DNA from: JAWXCM01 sp034408745
Lineage (GTDB): Bacteria > Acidobacteriota > Terriglobia > Bryobacterales > Bryobacteraceae
DNA length: 36,886 bases
Direction of reading: 5' to 3'
Assembly (NCBI GenBank): GCA_034408745.1
Contig: JAWXCM010000283.1
Location: 1-36,886 of the forward strand
Positions within the stretch are counted from its first letter, which is position 1. The number at the start of each line of letters is the position of its first letter. Positions 8,593 through 17,591 of this stretch are shown here, in pieces. The position numbers and the translations under genes are program-made. The notes under the pieces are model-generated. The model was not told where the DNA came from and did no database searches. It saw only the letters and a list, made by a program, of their open reading frames with translations.

Positions 8593-8758
8593 CGACCCAC
8601 CCGCTATCCCGAAATAACCCACTCAGGCGCGACCAGCCTCGGAAGCGCCTGCACTTACGCATGGCCCGAAGCGCGCGGCAGGGAAGTGGGAGACGCTGGC
8701 AACTACAACAGCCGACCCCGCTCAGGCATGCGAGCAGGGCCGGCCCTGACAACCGGGT
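8593..8758. other. Convergent intergenic region with two inverted repeats
   Basis: This 166-base gap lies between two converging genes. It holds a 7-bp stem (8624-8630 with 8645-8651, 14-base loop) just after the sulfatase stop and a perfect 14-base palindrome CAGGGCCGGCCCTG at 8735-8748 just before the peroxiredoxin stop. Neither is followed by a T-run, so intrinsic termination is uncertain. No gene was seen in it. Confidence 0.4.
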
Positions 8759-9280
8759 TTAGCTCTTCTTCGCGATACGGCTGCACGCAGTGGCAGCGCC
8801 GCTGATATCGACGGCGGCGTTGCCCTCGTCGATATGCTGGATCTTGCCTTCCTGATCGATCACGAAGGTGGTCCGATTCGCGATGCCGCGTTCCGGAATC
8901 AACACGCCATACTCCGCCGAAACCTTGCGCTGGAAGTCGCTGACATACGGATAGTCTGATTTGAGTTCTCCGGCCCAGTGATTCAGTGTCGGCTGATTAT
9001 CCGTACTGATCGCGAGCACCTGCGCGCCGTGCGTCCTGAACTTCTCGATTTCCGCCGTGTAAGCCGTCATTTCCTTCGTGCAGCCGCCCGTGAATGCAGC
9101 CGGAAAAAACGCCAGCACCACCGACTGTTTGCCTCGGAAATCCGACAGCTTAATCGGCTTGCCCGTGCTGCTGGACAACTGGAAATCGGGTGCCATATCG
9201 CCGACCTTGAGACTCGTTTTGCCAGCCTGCGCCGACAGTGCCAGCGCGGCGGCCAGCATCGGGAAAACACACCGTGTCAT
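8759..9280 (-). CDS. Exported peroxiredoxin (AhpC/TSA, BCP-like)
   Basis: Thiol peroxidase of 173 residues that would reduce hydrogen peroxide or organic peroxides. A signal peptide (about 1-19, ending AQAG) precedes the thioredoxin fold. The peroxidatic motif is P60-AAFT-GG-C67, fitting P-x3-T-x2-C. A second Cys near residue 165 (ATACSR) may resolve the disulfide. The ribosome binding site GAGGAG (9290-9295) lies nine bases before the ATG. Export of this family is unusual relative to the cytoplasmic BCP enzymes, so the reductant must be periplasmic. It begins 36 bases after the PhoD-like gene on the same strand and may be the last gene of that operon. Confidence 0.9.
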   Translation of the reverse strand: MTRCVFPMLAAALALSAQAGKTSLKVGDMAPDFQLSSSTGKPIKLSDFRGKQSVVLAFFPAAFTGGCTKEMTAYTAEIEKFRTHGAQVLAISTDNQPTLNHWAGELKSDYPYVSDFQRKVSAEYGVLIPERGIANRTTFVIDQEGKIQHIDEGNAAVDISGAATACSRIAKKS

Positions 9281-9316
9281 GTCGTAATTCTCCTCGTTGC
9301 GATCTTGTCAGGGACA

Positions 9317-11851
9317 TCAGACCGGCTTCAGCCCGCTCTTTGTCCGTGCAACTTTCCCTGTATCGGCGAGCACTCGCACCGTGTAGTTACCCGGACGCGG
9401 AACGCCCGCAACGAACCTGGTTCCGGCCGACCGCACCGTGTACAGAACTTCCTTCGTGGATTCCTCCACCACCTGCACAATCGCGCGGTCCGGCACGTCG
9501 ACCGGGGCCAACTTCAGCTTCGTCGGCATGCCGTTGGCAAGCTGGTCGATCACCACCGGCCACCCCGCCTCCGGCTTCGCGCCAGGCTTCGAAGGATCGG
9601 TCCACCGAGCCCAGTTCGCCGCCGTAATCTTCCGCGTCGACTTGTCCAGTTCGATAATCCCGTACCCCGGAGCCCGGTGATTCACCTCGAACGGCTCAAT
9701 CGGCACCTGACTCGGATTAAATACCGCGTGGACCGTGATCTTATTCCCGAAACCATCCAGATATTCCCCGGTATTCTTCGGAAACTCCGCACGCGCATTT
9801 CTGCCCGGAGCAGGAGGAAACCACCTCCGCGGGAACAGGTTCGACACCGCAGGCACGCAAATCGCCCACGAAGCGTCATTCCATTCGTCGACCCCGTACT
9901 GCACAGTCGACCCTAAATGCTGATCGCCGGCGATATGAAATGCACAAGCCTTGCGCATGGCCCGCAGCGCCGCATTCCGGCCCGACTGCGGCCATCCGTT
10001 CGAATCGTGATCGGCTACGGGAATCTCACCCGATGGGTACTCGCCGGGCTTCATCACAGGCAGCTTGCCAGTCACCGAATCCGTGTTCGCAGGGGCAGGC
10101 AGTGTCGCCAGATTCGTGAAGATGGTCTGCGACACTGCGACCTTCATCCACGTGCCGCCCGCCCAGTCAGCAGCCCATTCATCCAGGAACTTCAGTTGCC
10201 TGTCACCCAACAACTGCGCGCCCGCCACATCACCGTTCTTCGACGAATTCCACTCAGGGTTTTGCGCGAATCCGTTCGTAATCCTGGCATTCGGCATTGC
10301 GACCTTCGGTGCCGACTTCCACTTCCGGTCCTCCAGGATGGCGAAGTCCACACCGCCCACCTTCAGCGACGTGTAATATACACCGATTCCCTGTTCCACC
10401 GGCGTTGGATCGAACGGATCGGGCATGTGGCTGGTCTGCGTGCGCTGCACCATGTTGACCCACGGCGCAGGCTGCAGATAACCACCCGAATCCTGGCCAG
10501 GCTGACCCTCACCCTCCGCGTGCCGCCCGCCCGCGCCCCACACATTCCCGTGATACACATCGTGGTCGTCGGGCATGCAAACAGTCGGCGTGTCGGCAAA
10601 TAAATCCCGGAAACTCCACCCAAATATGTACCATTTCCTCAAATAATCGAGCGTCGCCACGGGAATCGGCAGCCGCTGAATCCCATATCCACCGACTCGT
10701 TCGTAAATCTGGTCTCCGGTGAACAACAAAACGTCGGGCTTGAAGTGCTTCAGCCCGTTCACCACTTCCGTATGCGGAAACCCGCCGTCGTTGACGCAGG
10801 AGAGACCGCCCACAACCAGCTTCCCCTTCTCCCGCGGATCCTTCCGCACCACGCCTTCAAAGCTCGCATCGCCGAGCGTTACCCGGTAAGGCGTGTCGAC
10901 CCGGTCATTCCACTTCTCCACGCGAAACACTGCAATCCGAGCCTCGGCATCCAGCCCCGAAGACGCCACCTGCTTCCACGTGCTGCCCGACTTCACTTCC
11001 AGACGCGCCGTCTGTCCCTCGGTCTCTATCGGTGCGAACTGAGCAGTCATCTTCAACGTGCCGCGACTCAGTGTGTGCAGCGCGAACAGAATGGGACCCC
11101 ACGCCCGATCCGCATGAACCGCGACCTTGTCGCCCGAAACGCGCCAGTCGGCAAACCAGCAGCGCATCCCTCCGCCGCGCTCGATGTTCTGCCGCACCGG
11201 TCCGCTCATCGTGTAGTTAATCGACTTCGGATCGGGCGACGGCCGGACCGGCCCTGAATGGCACACCAGCGCCACACCACCCTTCATCCAGTCGGCCGGA
11301 ACATCGCGCCGAGTCTCCTGCGCCAGAACAGTCGCGTCCTTGTCCGCCGCCACCAGCCGCACCGTGTAGCCCGAGCCCTCCGGTTCAGCCGACAACGTCA
11401 GTTCCACATTGTCCAGCGGCACCGTCACCCGAGCCGCACCCTCATGCAACTCGCCGATAAATAACCGGCCATCACCAGCAATTCCGGCATTCATGCCGAT
11501 GCCATACACCGCATCGTCGCGATAATCGTTGTACCGGCCCTTGACGCCGATGCGAAAGCCGGTAAATCCCTCGGCTTTGTCTTCAGGATTCAGCCGCCCG
11601 ACGCGCACTGCCGTCTCGAACTTTGCAGCCGCGCCTGTGAGCTCATGCGTCAACAGAAACACGCTGCGTTCGCCGCCCGCGACGAAGCACTCGATGCGCC
11701 CGTCGCGAAGCCGCCAGTCCTGCATGGGGTTGGCCCAGTATTCCGGTCCGATCCACGGGCGTTCCTTCTTGTTGACCGACCAGGCGCTGCGAAAAGTAAC
11801 AGCGGACGCCGGCGCTGCGGCGATCAGAGAGAGAGCTTGTCTGCGATTCAC
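9317..11851 (-). CDS. PhoD-like metallophosphatase (alkaline phosphatase D family), exported
   Basis: Predicted secreted phosphatase or phosphodiesterase of 844 residues. The N-terminus MNRRQALSLIAAAPASAV resembles a Tat signal. Residues about 30-340 form a long N-terminal part of beta-rich character with no motif I recognise. The calcineurin-like metal site follows: GGLSC (348-352), FTGDQIYE (377-384), MPDDHDVYHGN (426-436) and a late HIAGDQHLG, which are the hallmarks of the PhoD-type fold. The C-terminal 150 residues look like a beta domain. The length is well above the usual 450-550 residues of PhoD because of the added N-terminal region. Translation begins at a GTG one base after the stop of the DUF1501 gene, so translational coupling is expected. 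Substrate unknown; a phosphorylated glycan or phosphodiester polymer is possible. Confidence 0.85.
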   Translation of the reverse strand: MNRRQALSLIAAAPASAVTFRSAWSVNKKERPWIGPEYWANPMQDWRLRDGRIECFVAGGERSVFLLTHELTGAAAKFETAVRVGRLNPEDKAEGFTGFRIGVKGRYNDYRDDAVYGIGMNAGIAGDGRLFIGELHEGAARVTVPLDNVELTLSAEPEGSGYTVRLVAADKDATVLAQETRRDVPADWMKGGVALVCHSGPVRPSPDPKSINYTMSGPVRQNIERGGGMRCWFADWRVSGDKVAVHADRAWGPILFALHTLSRGTLKMTAQFAPIETEGQTARLEVKSGSTWKQVASSGLDAEARIAVFRVEKWNDRVDTPYRVTLGDASFEGVVRKDPREKGKLVVGGLSCVNDGGFPHTEVVNGLKHFKPDVLLFTGDQIYERVGGYGIQRLPIPVATLDYLRKWYIFGWSFRDLFADTPTVCMPDDHDVYHGNVWGAGGRHAEGEGQPGQDSGGYLQPAPWVNMVQRTQTSHMPDPFDPTPVEQGIGVYYTSLKVGGVDFAILEDRKWKSAPKVAMPNARITNGFAQNPEWNSSKNGDVAGAQLLGDRQLKFLDEWAADWAGGTWMKVAVSQTIFTNLATLPAPANTDSVTGKLPVMKPGEYPSGEIPVADHDSNGWPQSGRNAALRAMRKACAFHIAGDQHLGSTVQYGVDEWNDASWAICVPAVSNLFPRRWFPPAPGRNARAEFPKNTGEYLDGFGNKITVHAVFNPSQVPIEPFEVNHRAPGYGIIELDKSTRKITAANWARWTDPSKPGAKPEAGWPVVIDQLANGMPTKLKLAPVDVPDRAIVQVVEESTKEVLYTVRSAGTRFVAGVPRPGNYTVRVLADTGKVARTKSGLKPV

Positions 11852-11852
11852 G

Positions 11853-13247
11853 TTACGCAGATTTTAGCGCGGCCTTGCAAACCTCGCCAGCAACGATCGT
11901 CGGACGCTCCGCGCGGCCGTTGTGAAGATACGTGGTGTTGATGTGGTTCAGCCCCAGCGTGTGCAGCATCGTCGCGTGGATATCGTGCACGTGGGTGCGG
12001 CCTTCCACCACTTTCAGGCCGATTTCATCGGTTGTCCCAATCACGTGACCGCCCTTGATCCCGCCGCCGGCCATCCACATCGTGAAGCCCCACGGGTTGT
12101 GATCGCGACCGTCGCCCTTCTCATTAAACGGTGTACGGCCAAACTCGCCGCCCCACACTACCAGCACGTCGTCGAGCATCCCGCGAGCCTTCAAATCCGC
12201 CAACAGCCCCGCGATCGGCTTGTCCGACGCCTTGCACATCCGCGAGTGGTTGCCCTCGATATTGTTGTGCGCATCCCAGGCGCTGCCGCTGCCCGAGTAC
12301 AGCTCCACAAACCGCACGCCGCGCTCCACAAGCCGCCGAGCCAGCAGACAATTGGTGCCGAACTTCGCCGTCGGCTCTTCATCCATGCCGTACAGCTTCT
12401 TCGTCGCCTCCGACTCCTTCGTCAGGTCGACCGCTTCCGGCCCGGCCTTCTGCATCCGATACGCCAGCTCGTACGAAGAAATCCGCGCTTCCAGATCGGA
12501 ATCCTCGGCCTTATTCGCCGAGAAGCGCCGGTTTATGTCGTTAAGAAACTGCAATTTACTGCGCTGCTGCTCGTCATTAATCGTGTCAGGCGGCGCCAGA
12601 TCCAGAATCGGCGCGCCCTCATTCCGAAACAGCGTGCCCTGATACGACGCCGGAAGGAACCCCGAACTCCAGTTCTTCGGTCCGCCGAGCACTTCTTTGT
12701 CATCCGTCAAAATGACAAACGTCGGCAGGTTCTCATTCGACGTCCCCAGGCCATAAGTGACCCACGCGCCCAGCGACGGCCGGCCCGCCAGAATCGACCC
12801 GGTGTTCATCTGACACACGCTGCCGACATGGTTCAACCCATCCGCCGAGCACCCTCGAAAAACCGTGATGTCATCGACGTGTTTTGCGATCTCGGGATAC
12901 CAGTCCGACACCCAGATACCGCTCTGCCCGTGCTGTTTCCACGTGCGCTTCGACGGCATGATGGTGTTGCTCGCCGTCCCCATCGCCGTAATCGGCCGCC
13001 CAAACGACTCGGGCATCGGCTTGCCCGCCAGCTTCTCCAGCTCCGGCTTCGGGTCGAACAGATCGATGTGGCTCGGCCCGCCTTCCATGAAGCACCAGAT
13101 CACAGCCTTCGCGGTCGGCTTGTGATGCGGTTCCTTTTTCGACAGCGGATTCGATACCGCGGCAAACCCGTCGCGCTCCAGCATCGACGCAAGTGCAATC
13201 GCGCTGAGCCCGCTCCCGCCGCGTGTTAAAAAGTCGCGCCTGCGCAT
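11853..13247 (-). CDS. DUF1501 family protein, Tat-exported
   Basis: Protein of 464 residues belonging to DUF1501, a family with an alkaline-phosphatase/sulfatase-like fold, common in Planctomycetota and Acidobacteriota. The start MRRRDFLTRGGSGLSAIAL is a Tat signal. Family marks are KAVIWCFMEGGPSHIDLFDPKPEL (about 48-71), VWGGEFGRTPF, and the DHNPWGF and HVHDIHATMLHTLGLNH segments near the end. The biochemical role is not established; the family usually occurs next to DUF1549/DUF1553 proteins, as here. The gene starts three bases after the DUF1553 gene stop and is followed after one base by the PhoD-like gene, so the three form one transcription unit. Confidence 0.92.
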   Translation of the reverse strand: MRRRDFLTRGGSGLSAIALASMLERDGFAAVSNPLSKKEPHHKPTAKAVIWCFMEGGPSHIDLFDPKPELEKLAGKPMPESFGRPITAMGTASNTIMPSKRTWKQHGQSGIWVSDWYPEIAKHVDDITVFRGCSADGLNHVGSVCQMNTGSILAGRPSLGAWVTYGLGTSNENLPTFVILTDDKEVLGGPKNWSSGFLPASYQGTLFRNEGAPILDLAPPDTINDEQQRSKLQFLNDINRRFSANKAEDSDLEARISSYELAYRMQKAGPEAVDLTKESEATKKLYGMDEEPTAKFGTNCLLARRLVERGVRFVELYSGSGSAWDAHNNIEGNHSRMCKASDKPIAGLLADLKARGMLDDVLVVWGGEFGRTPFNEKGDGRDHNPWGFTMWMAGGGIKGGHVIGTTDEIGLKVVEGRTHVHDIHATMLHTLGLNHINTTYLHNGRAERPTIVAGEVCKAALKSA

Positions 13248-13250
13248 TTC

Positions 13251-15497
13251 TTAGTTCCTGTAAACGAATTCGTTGGAATTCAGCAGCATATGGCAGAAAT
13301 CCACCAGCGCAGCTGCGTGCGCCGCATCCAGACCGCGAATCTCCCCGACCGGCAGCGCTATCTTTTGCCCCGCCGCTGCACGCTTTGCCACAATGCCAGC
13401 CTGCCGTTCAAAGAAGGTCTGCACTGTGTCCCGCTCCGACCCGTCAGGCCGTCGGGCATAAGCCAGTTCGTAGGCACGGTCGATCTGGCCGCGCAGGTCC
13501 GGTCCACCCTCGCGAATCACCCGGCCCGCAAACGCGCGAGCCTGATCCAGCACCGTCTTGTCGTTCAGCAACGTCAGCGCCTGCGGAGCGGTGATGGTCA
13601 CGTTGCGACGCCCACAGGACTCGTGCGTATCCGGCATGTCGAAAGCCTCCAGCATCGGATAGCGCGAGTTTCGGCGAACAAAGATATACACGCTGCGCCG
13701 GTTCCGATCCTCCTCATCCGACAGCTTCCAGCCACCCCGCGGTGCAGGCATCCCCTCCGGCAACTCCGGCATCACACTCGGCCCGCCGACCTTCGTGTTC
13801 AACACACCAGCCACCGCCAGCATCGCATCGCGAATCACTTCCCCCTCCAGCCGTTGCCGCGGGAACTTCCACAGCAGGCGGTTGCGCGCGTCGGCTTTCG
13901 CCGATACGTCGTTATGGTCTGACGCCTGCCGGTAAGTGCTCGACGTCACCATCAGCCTGTGCATGCGCTTCACATCCCAGCCCGTCTGGACAAACTCAGA
14001 TGCCAGCCAGTCCAGCAGCTCGGGATGCGTCGGCCTTTGGCCCATAATTCCAAAATCGCTCGGGCTGCCAACAATTCCCGTGCCGAAATGCCAGTGCCAC
14101 AGGCGGTTCACCGCAACCCGCGGAGTAAGCGGATTATCCGCCTGCGTCATCCACTTCGCCAGCGCCATACGACGTCCTGTAGAATCCACACCAGCAGGCT
14201 TCTCGATCTTCGCCGCACCCGGCGCCAGCAGTGTAATAAAACCAGGCTCCACTAAATCAGCGGGATTATCGTAAACTCCACCCTTCAACACGTGGGTCGG
14301 AGGCGCCGACGCACCCGCATCGCGCATCCCAACGCCCACCGGCAACTCACCGGGATACAGCGAAGCGAACTTCTTCAGCTCACCCGCCAGCACCGAATAC
14401 CGGAGCTTCTGGTCGCCCTTCAGGGACCGCGCCACGTTCTCATCGTCCAGATCCTGATAAGGCCGCGCCTTCAAAGCCATCTGAACTTCGTAAGGGTTGC
14501 GCTCCTTCTCGGGTTTCGCAAGAATCGCCAGGATTTCAGGCGGAAACTTATCGACAGTGTCCTTAACCAGCGCCGCTTTTCGAGGCGCAATCAAAGCCTT
14601 CATCTCCTCGCGAATCGTGCGAGTCTTCTCTTCCCAAACCGCCAGCGCCGCGCGATGCTTCGCCAGGTCCGAGCCAGTCAGCATCGGGATCTGATCGTCC
14701 GCCGACGTATTCGCATAAAACGACTGCAGCCGGAAATAATCAGCCTGCAAAATCGGATCGTATTTATGGTTGTGGCACCGCGCGCACCCAACCGTCAGGC
14801 CCAGGTACGTCGAGCCCGTCACATCCGTAATATCGTCAAGAATCTCCTGCCGCCGCTGCATCAGGTTCCGCGCGTTGGTCTCATCCGGCCAGTGCCGGTT
14901 GAACGCCGTCGCCACACGAGCCTTCGGATCCTCGGGCCACATCTCGTCGCCCGCGATCTGCTCCTGCACAAACCGGTCGAACGGCTTGTTCGCGTTGAAC
15001 GACTCGATCACATAATCGCGATATCGCCACGCATTCGGCCGAGTCTCGTCCGCCTTGAAGCCTTCGCTCTCCGCATACCGCGCCAAATCGAGCCAGTGCC
15101 GCGCCCAGCGTTCGCCATAGTGCGGCGAAGCCAGCAGCCGGTCCACCACCTTCTCGTAAGCGTCCGGCGACTTGTCCGCGACAAACGCAGAAACCTCGTC
15201 CGGAGTCGGAGGCAGTCCAGTCAAATCGAAGCTCACGCGCCGCAGTAACGTGACACGGTCCGCATCAGCCGACGGTGCGATCCCCTTCGCCTCCAGCTTC
15301 GCCAGCACGAACGCGTCGATCGGATTCCGGACCCACTGCCTGCGCTGGACCTCCGGCACCGCCGCCCGCCGGACCTTCTGCAAGGACCAGTGATTCTTCT
15401 GTTGTGAGGTGAAAACGTCAGTGGGCGAGACAGTGCCTGCCGACAGCAACGCTGCCAGCGAGAGCGGGACCAGTGCGACGGGGCTCCCGAGCTTCAT
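13251..15497 (-). CDS. DUF1549/DUF1553 (PSD1-type) exported protein
   Basis: Protein of 748 residues with a signal peptide (about 1-21), DUF1549 (about 57-265) and DUF1553 (about 445-700). These domains make up the core of the large planctomycete 'PSD1' proteins; the N-terminal cytochrome c domain often found in them is missing here. DUF1549 nevertheless carries C238-AR-CH, a single C-x-x-C-H heme-binding-like motif followed by NHKYDPI, which is conserved in the family. The function is unknown; genome surveys link the pair with polysaccharide or sulfated-substrate degradation (inference). It is first gene of a minus-strand operon continuing into DUF1501 and PhoD-like genes. Its start is only 23 bases from the divergent NHL gene. 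Confidence 0.92.
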   Translation of the reverse strand: MKLGSPVALVPLSLAALLSAGTVSPTDVFTSQQKNHWSLQKVRRAAVPEVQRRQWVRNPIDAFVLAKLEAKGIAPSADADRVTLLRRVSFDLTGLPPTPDEVSAFVADKSPDAYEKVVDRLLASPHYGERWARHWLDLARYAESEGFKADETRPNAWRYRDYVIESFNANKPFDRFVQEQIAGDEMWPEDPKARVATAFNRHWPDETNARNLMQRRQEILDDITDVTGSTYLGLTVGCARCHNHKYDPILQADYFRLQSFYANTSADDQIPMLTGSDLAKHRAALAVWEEKTRTIREEMKALIAPRKAALVKDTVDKFPPEILAILAKPEKERNPYEVQMALKARPYQDLDDENVARSLKGDQKLRYSVLAGELKKFASLYPGELPVGVGMRDAGASAPPTHVLKGGVYDNPADLVEPGFITLLAPGAAKIEKPAGVDSTGRRMALAKWMTQADNPLTPRVAVNRLWHWHFGTGIVGSPSDFGIMGQRPTHPELLDWLASEFVQTGWDVKRMHRLMVTSSTYRQASDHNDVSAKADARNRLLWKFPRQRLEGEVIRDAMLAVAGVLNTKVGGPSVMPELPEGMPAPRGGWKLSDEEDRNRRSVYIFVRRNSRYPMLEAFDMPDTHESCGRRNVTITAPQALTLLNDKTVLDQARAFAGRVIREGGPDLRGQIDRAYELAYARRPDGSERDTVQTFFERQAGIVAKRAAAGQKIALPVGEIRGLDAAHAAALVDFCHMLLNSNEFVYRN

Positions 15498-15520
15498 GTT
15501 TATCTAATATACTTCCGCTC
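15498..15520. promoter_or_regulatory. Very short divergent promoter region with symmetric -10-like core
   Basis: The 23 bases between the divergent starts contain TCTAATATACTT. TAATAT (15505-15510) is a -10-like hexamer for the plus strand and the opposite strand offers TATATT. Either promoter would give a leader of only about 5-10 bases. No clear -35 is visible for either direction because it would fall inside the opposite gene. Confidence 0.35.
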
Positions 15521-16477
15521 ATGCCCTCCGCGTCAAATCGCGTCATCCTCGCAGGATTCGCCATCGCCGCTCTCGCCCTCGCCGCCGAACAAGGCTGGTT
15601 TCCCCACGAAGGCGGACTCCTCAAATACAAAGTGCAAATCCGCTTCGGCGAGGAGCCGGACACCATGCCCGACGGCTGGAAATTCGGGCGCGTCTCCGCC
15701 GTCGCTACCAACGCCGAAAATGAAGTGTTCGTTTTTCAGCGAGGTCCCAAAGCCGACCCCATCGTGGTTTTCGACTCCAAAGGCAAGTACCTGCGCTCCT
15801 GGGGCAAGGGCATGTTCGGCAACGCGCATGCCATTCGCGTCGACAGAGCAGGCAGCGTCTGGATCACCGACAATGGCGATCACCAGGTCATGAAATTCAC
15901 TCCGAAAGGCGAGCTGCTCCTCACGCTGGGAGTAAAAGGAAAGGCAGGCGAGACACCCGATACATTCAACAAACCCACCGACATCGCCTGGGCGCCAAAC
16001 GGTGACTTCTACGTCTCCGACGGTTACGGAAACTCGCGCGTAGTCCGATTCACGAAAGAAGGAAAATACATCGCCGCATTCGGCAAGCCCGGCGCAGGAC
16101 CCGGCGAGTTCAACCTTCCGCATTCCATCGCCATCGACGCCAAAGGCCAGGTCTACGTCGCCGATCGCGGCAACAACCGGATCCAGGTCTTCGACGCCAG
16201 CGGCAAATTCCTGAAGCAGTGGACCCACATCGGCTCCTGTCAGAACATCTTCATTACGCCGAGCCAGGAGCTGTGGGCGATGGCCTATCGCGATGCGGTG
16301 GAAATCCGCACCTACGACACGCTCTCCGGCCGCATCATGAAAATCGATTTGAATTCGGGGAAAATACTGGGCTCAATGGAGAGTCCGGGACACTGGCTGG
16401 ATGTGTCCCGGACCGGTGATATCTACGTCGGCAGTCTGACCGGAAACGTGTTTAAGTGGTCGCCCGGCTGGATGTAG
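15521..16477 (+). CDS. NHL-repeat protein, peptidyl-alpha-hydroxyglycine alpha-amidating lyase-like
   Basis: Secreted six-bladed NHL propeller of 318 residues with a signal peptide (about 1-22). The blades read, for example, FYVSDGYGNSRVVRF, LPHSIAIDAKGQVYVADRGNN and GHWLDVSRTGDIYVGS. Three histidines, H103 (NAHAIRVD), H201 (LPHSIAID) and H291 (GHWLDV), are spaced 98 and 90 residues apart. This resembles the three zinc-ligand histidines of the lyase domain of peptidylglycine amidating enzymes; Y169 (SDGYGNSR) matches the catalytic Tyr region. In animals the lyase forms peptide amides and glyoxylate. No monooxygenase partner is present, so the bacterial substrate is unknown. The start is placed at the ATG before the signal peptide, not at upstream codons antisense to the DUF1549 gene. 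The last 26 bases overlap the converging aminotransferase gene. Confidence 0.85.
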   Translation: MPSASNRVILAGFAIAALALAAEQGWFPHEGGLLKYKVQIRFGEEPDTMPDGWKFGRVSAVATNAENEVFVFQRGPKADPIVVFDSKGKYLRSWGKGMFGNAHAIRVDRAGSVWITDNGDHQVMKFTPKGELLLTLGVKGKAGETPDTFNKPTDIAWAPNGDFYVSDGYGNSRVVRFTKEGKYIAAFGKPGAGPGEFNLPHSIAIDAKGQVYVADRGNNRIQVFDASGKFLKQWTHIGSCQNIFITPSQELWAMAYRDAVEIRTYDTLSGRIMKIDLNSGKILGSMESPGHWLDVSRTGDIYVGSLTGNVFKWSPGWM

Positions 16478-17591
16478 AACCAGCGCCGATACCGCCTGGG
16501 AGGGCCTCCGCAATAGCGCCAAGAACGTTGTTGACGCCCTCGTCGCTCGCCAGCGGACCCATGATCCCGAGCCGCAGAATCTTGCCCGCCAGCGTGCCAA
16601 ACCCGCCGGCAACTTCCATCCCGTACTTCTCCATCAGGTGCTTGCGAATCTCCGCGTCCGTGACACCGGCGGGAATTTTCGGCGTGTTCAGATTCCAGAT
16701 GCGCTGACCCGCGGGCACCAGCATTTCCATGCCGAGCTCCTCCAGCCCCGCCACCAGCCGCTCATGTGCACGCTTGTGCCGAGCCAGCCGGTTCGCCAGC
16801 CCTTCCTCGCGAACCGCATCCAGCGCGGCCTGCAGCGCGTAGAACAGCGTGATCGGCGCTGTGTGGTGATACCGCTTCGGTCCCTCGAAATACTCGTCAA
16901 TCAACTTCAGATCCAGGTACCACGTGTCGATCGTCGCTTTCCGCGCACGAAGCCGTTCCAGAGCCCGCGGAGAGACCGTGATGGGTGAAAGACCCGGAGG
17001 CGCGCTCAGTCCCTTCTGCGTGCAACTGTAGGCCACGTCGATACCGTTGGCGTCGATCTCCACCGGCATCGCGCCCAGCGAAGTCACGCAGTCGGCAATC
17101 GTCAAAGCCCCGACGTCGCGAGCCGCGTCGCAAATACCCTTGCCCGCGTTGTAAACGCCAGTCGACGTTTCAGCCTGCACAAACGCGACCACATCGGGCT
17201 TCTCGCGCAGAATAAACTCGCGAGCCTCAGCATCGCTGAAACCCTCACCCCACGGCTTGTCGAAGCGAACCACGTCGCCCCGATGCCGCTTGCCCATCTC
17301 AACCAGCCGGTCGCAAAAGAAACCGTTTGCAAGCACGGCGAATTTCTGCCCGGGCTCCACGAAATTAGCCACCGCGGCTTCCATACCAGCGCTGCCCGTG
17401 CCGCTGATAGCGAGCGTAAAATCATTCGAGGTGCCGAATACTTCGCGCAGGCCGGCTCGAATGTCCTCTACGACGCTGAAGAAAAAAGGATCCAGATGCC
17501 CAACAATCGGCTGACCCATCGCGGAATATACGCGAGGATCGACCATTGTGGGTCCGGGACCGTAGAGTAGACGTTTAGGTGGGTGAATCAT
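16452..17591 (-). CDS. Class V PLP-dependent aminotransferase (serine/alanine-glyoxylate type)
   Basis: Cytoplasmic fold type I aminotransferase, 379 residues, no signal peptide. It begins with LLYGPGPTMVDPRV, the phosphate-region hallmark of alanine/serine-glyoxylate aminotransferases. Other marks are SGTGSAGMEA (63-72), D167 in IADCVTS (pyridine nitrogen) and K193 in SCTQKGLSAPPGL (Schiff base). The likely reaction moves an amino group from alanine or serine to glyoxylate. The neighbouring amidating-lyase-like protein would release glyoxylate, an appealing but unproven link, especially as that protein is exported. The two genes converge and overlap by 26 bases; the start is 29 bases from the divergent esterase gene. 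Confidence 0.93.
   Translation of the reverse strand: MIHPPKRLLYGPGPTMVDPRVYSAMGQPIVGHLDPFFFSVVEDIRAGLREVFGTSNDFTLAISGTGSAGMEAAVANFVEPGQKFAVLANGFFCDRLVEMGKRHRGDVVRFDKPWGEGFSDAEAREFILREKPDVVAFVQAETSTGVYNAGKGICDAARDVGALTIADCVTSLGAMPVEIDANGIDVAYSCTQKGLSAPPGLSPITVSPRALERLRARKATIDTWYLDLKLIDEYFEGPKRYHHTAPITLFYALQAALDAVREEGLANRLARHKRAHERLVAGLEELGMEMLVPAGQRIWNLNTPKIPAGVTDAEIRKHLMEKYGMEVAGGFGTLAGKILRLGIMGPLASDEGVNNVLGAIAEALPGGIGAGSTSSRATT

Noticed and set aside
8735..8748. Perfect 14-base palindrome as an operator or rho-independent terminator
   Set aside because: No T-run follows in either direction and no promoter is near; kept only as part of the intergenic description.
11922..15248. Long plus-strand frames (435 and 318 codons) across the DUF1501 and DUF1549/DUF1553 genes
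   Set aside because: Arg-rich shadow frames with no recognisable domain; the minus-strand genes are secure.
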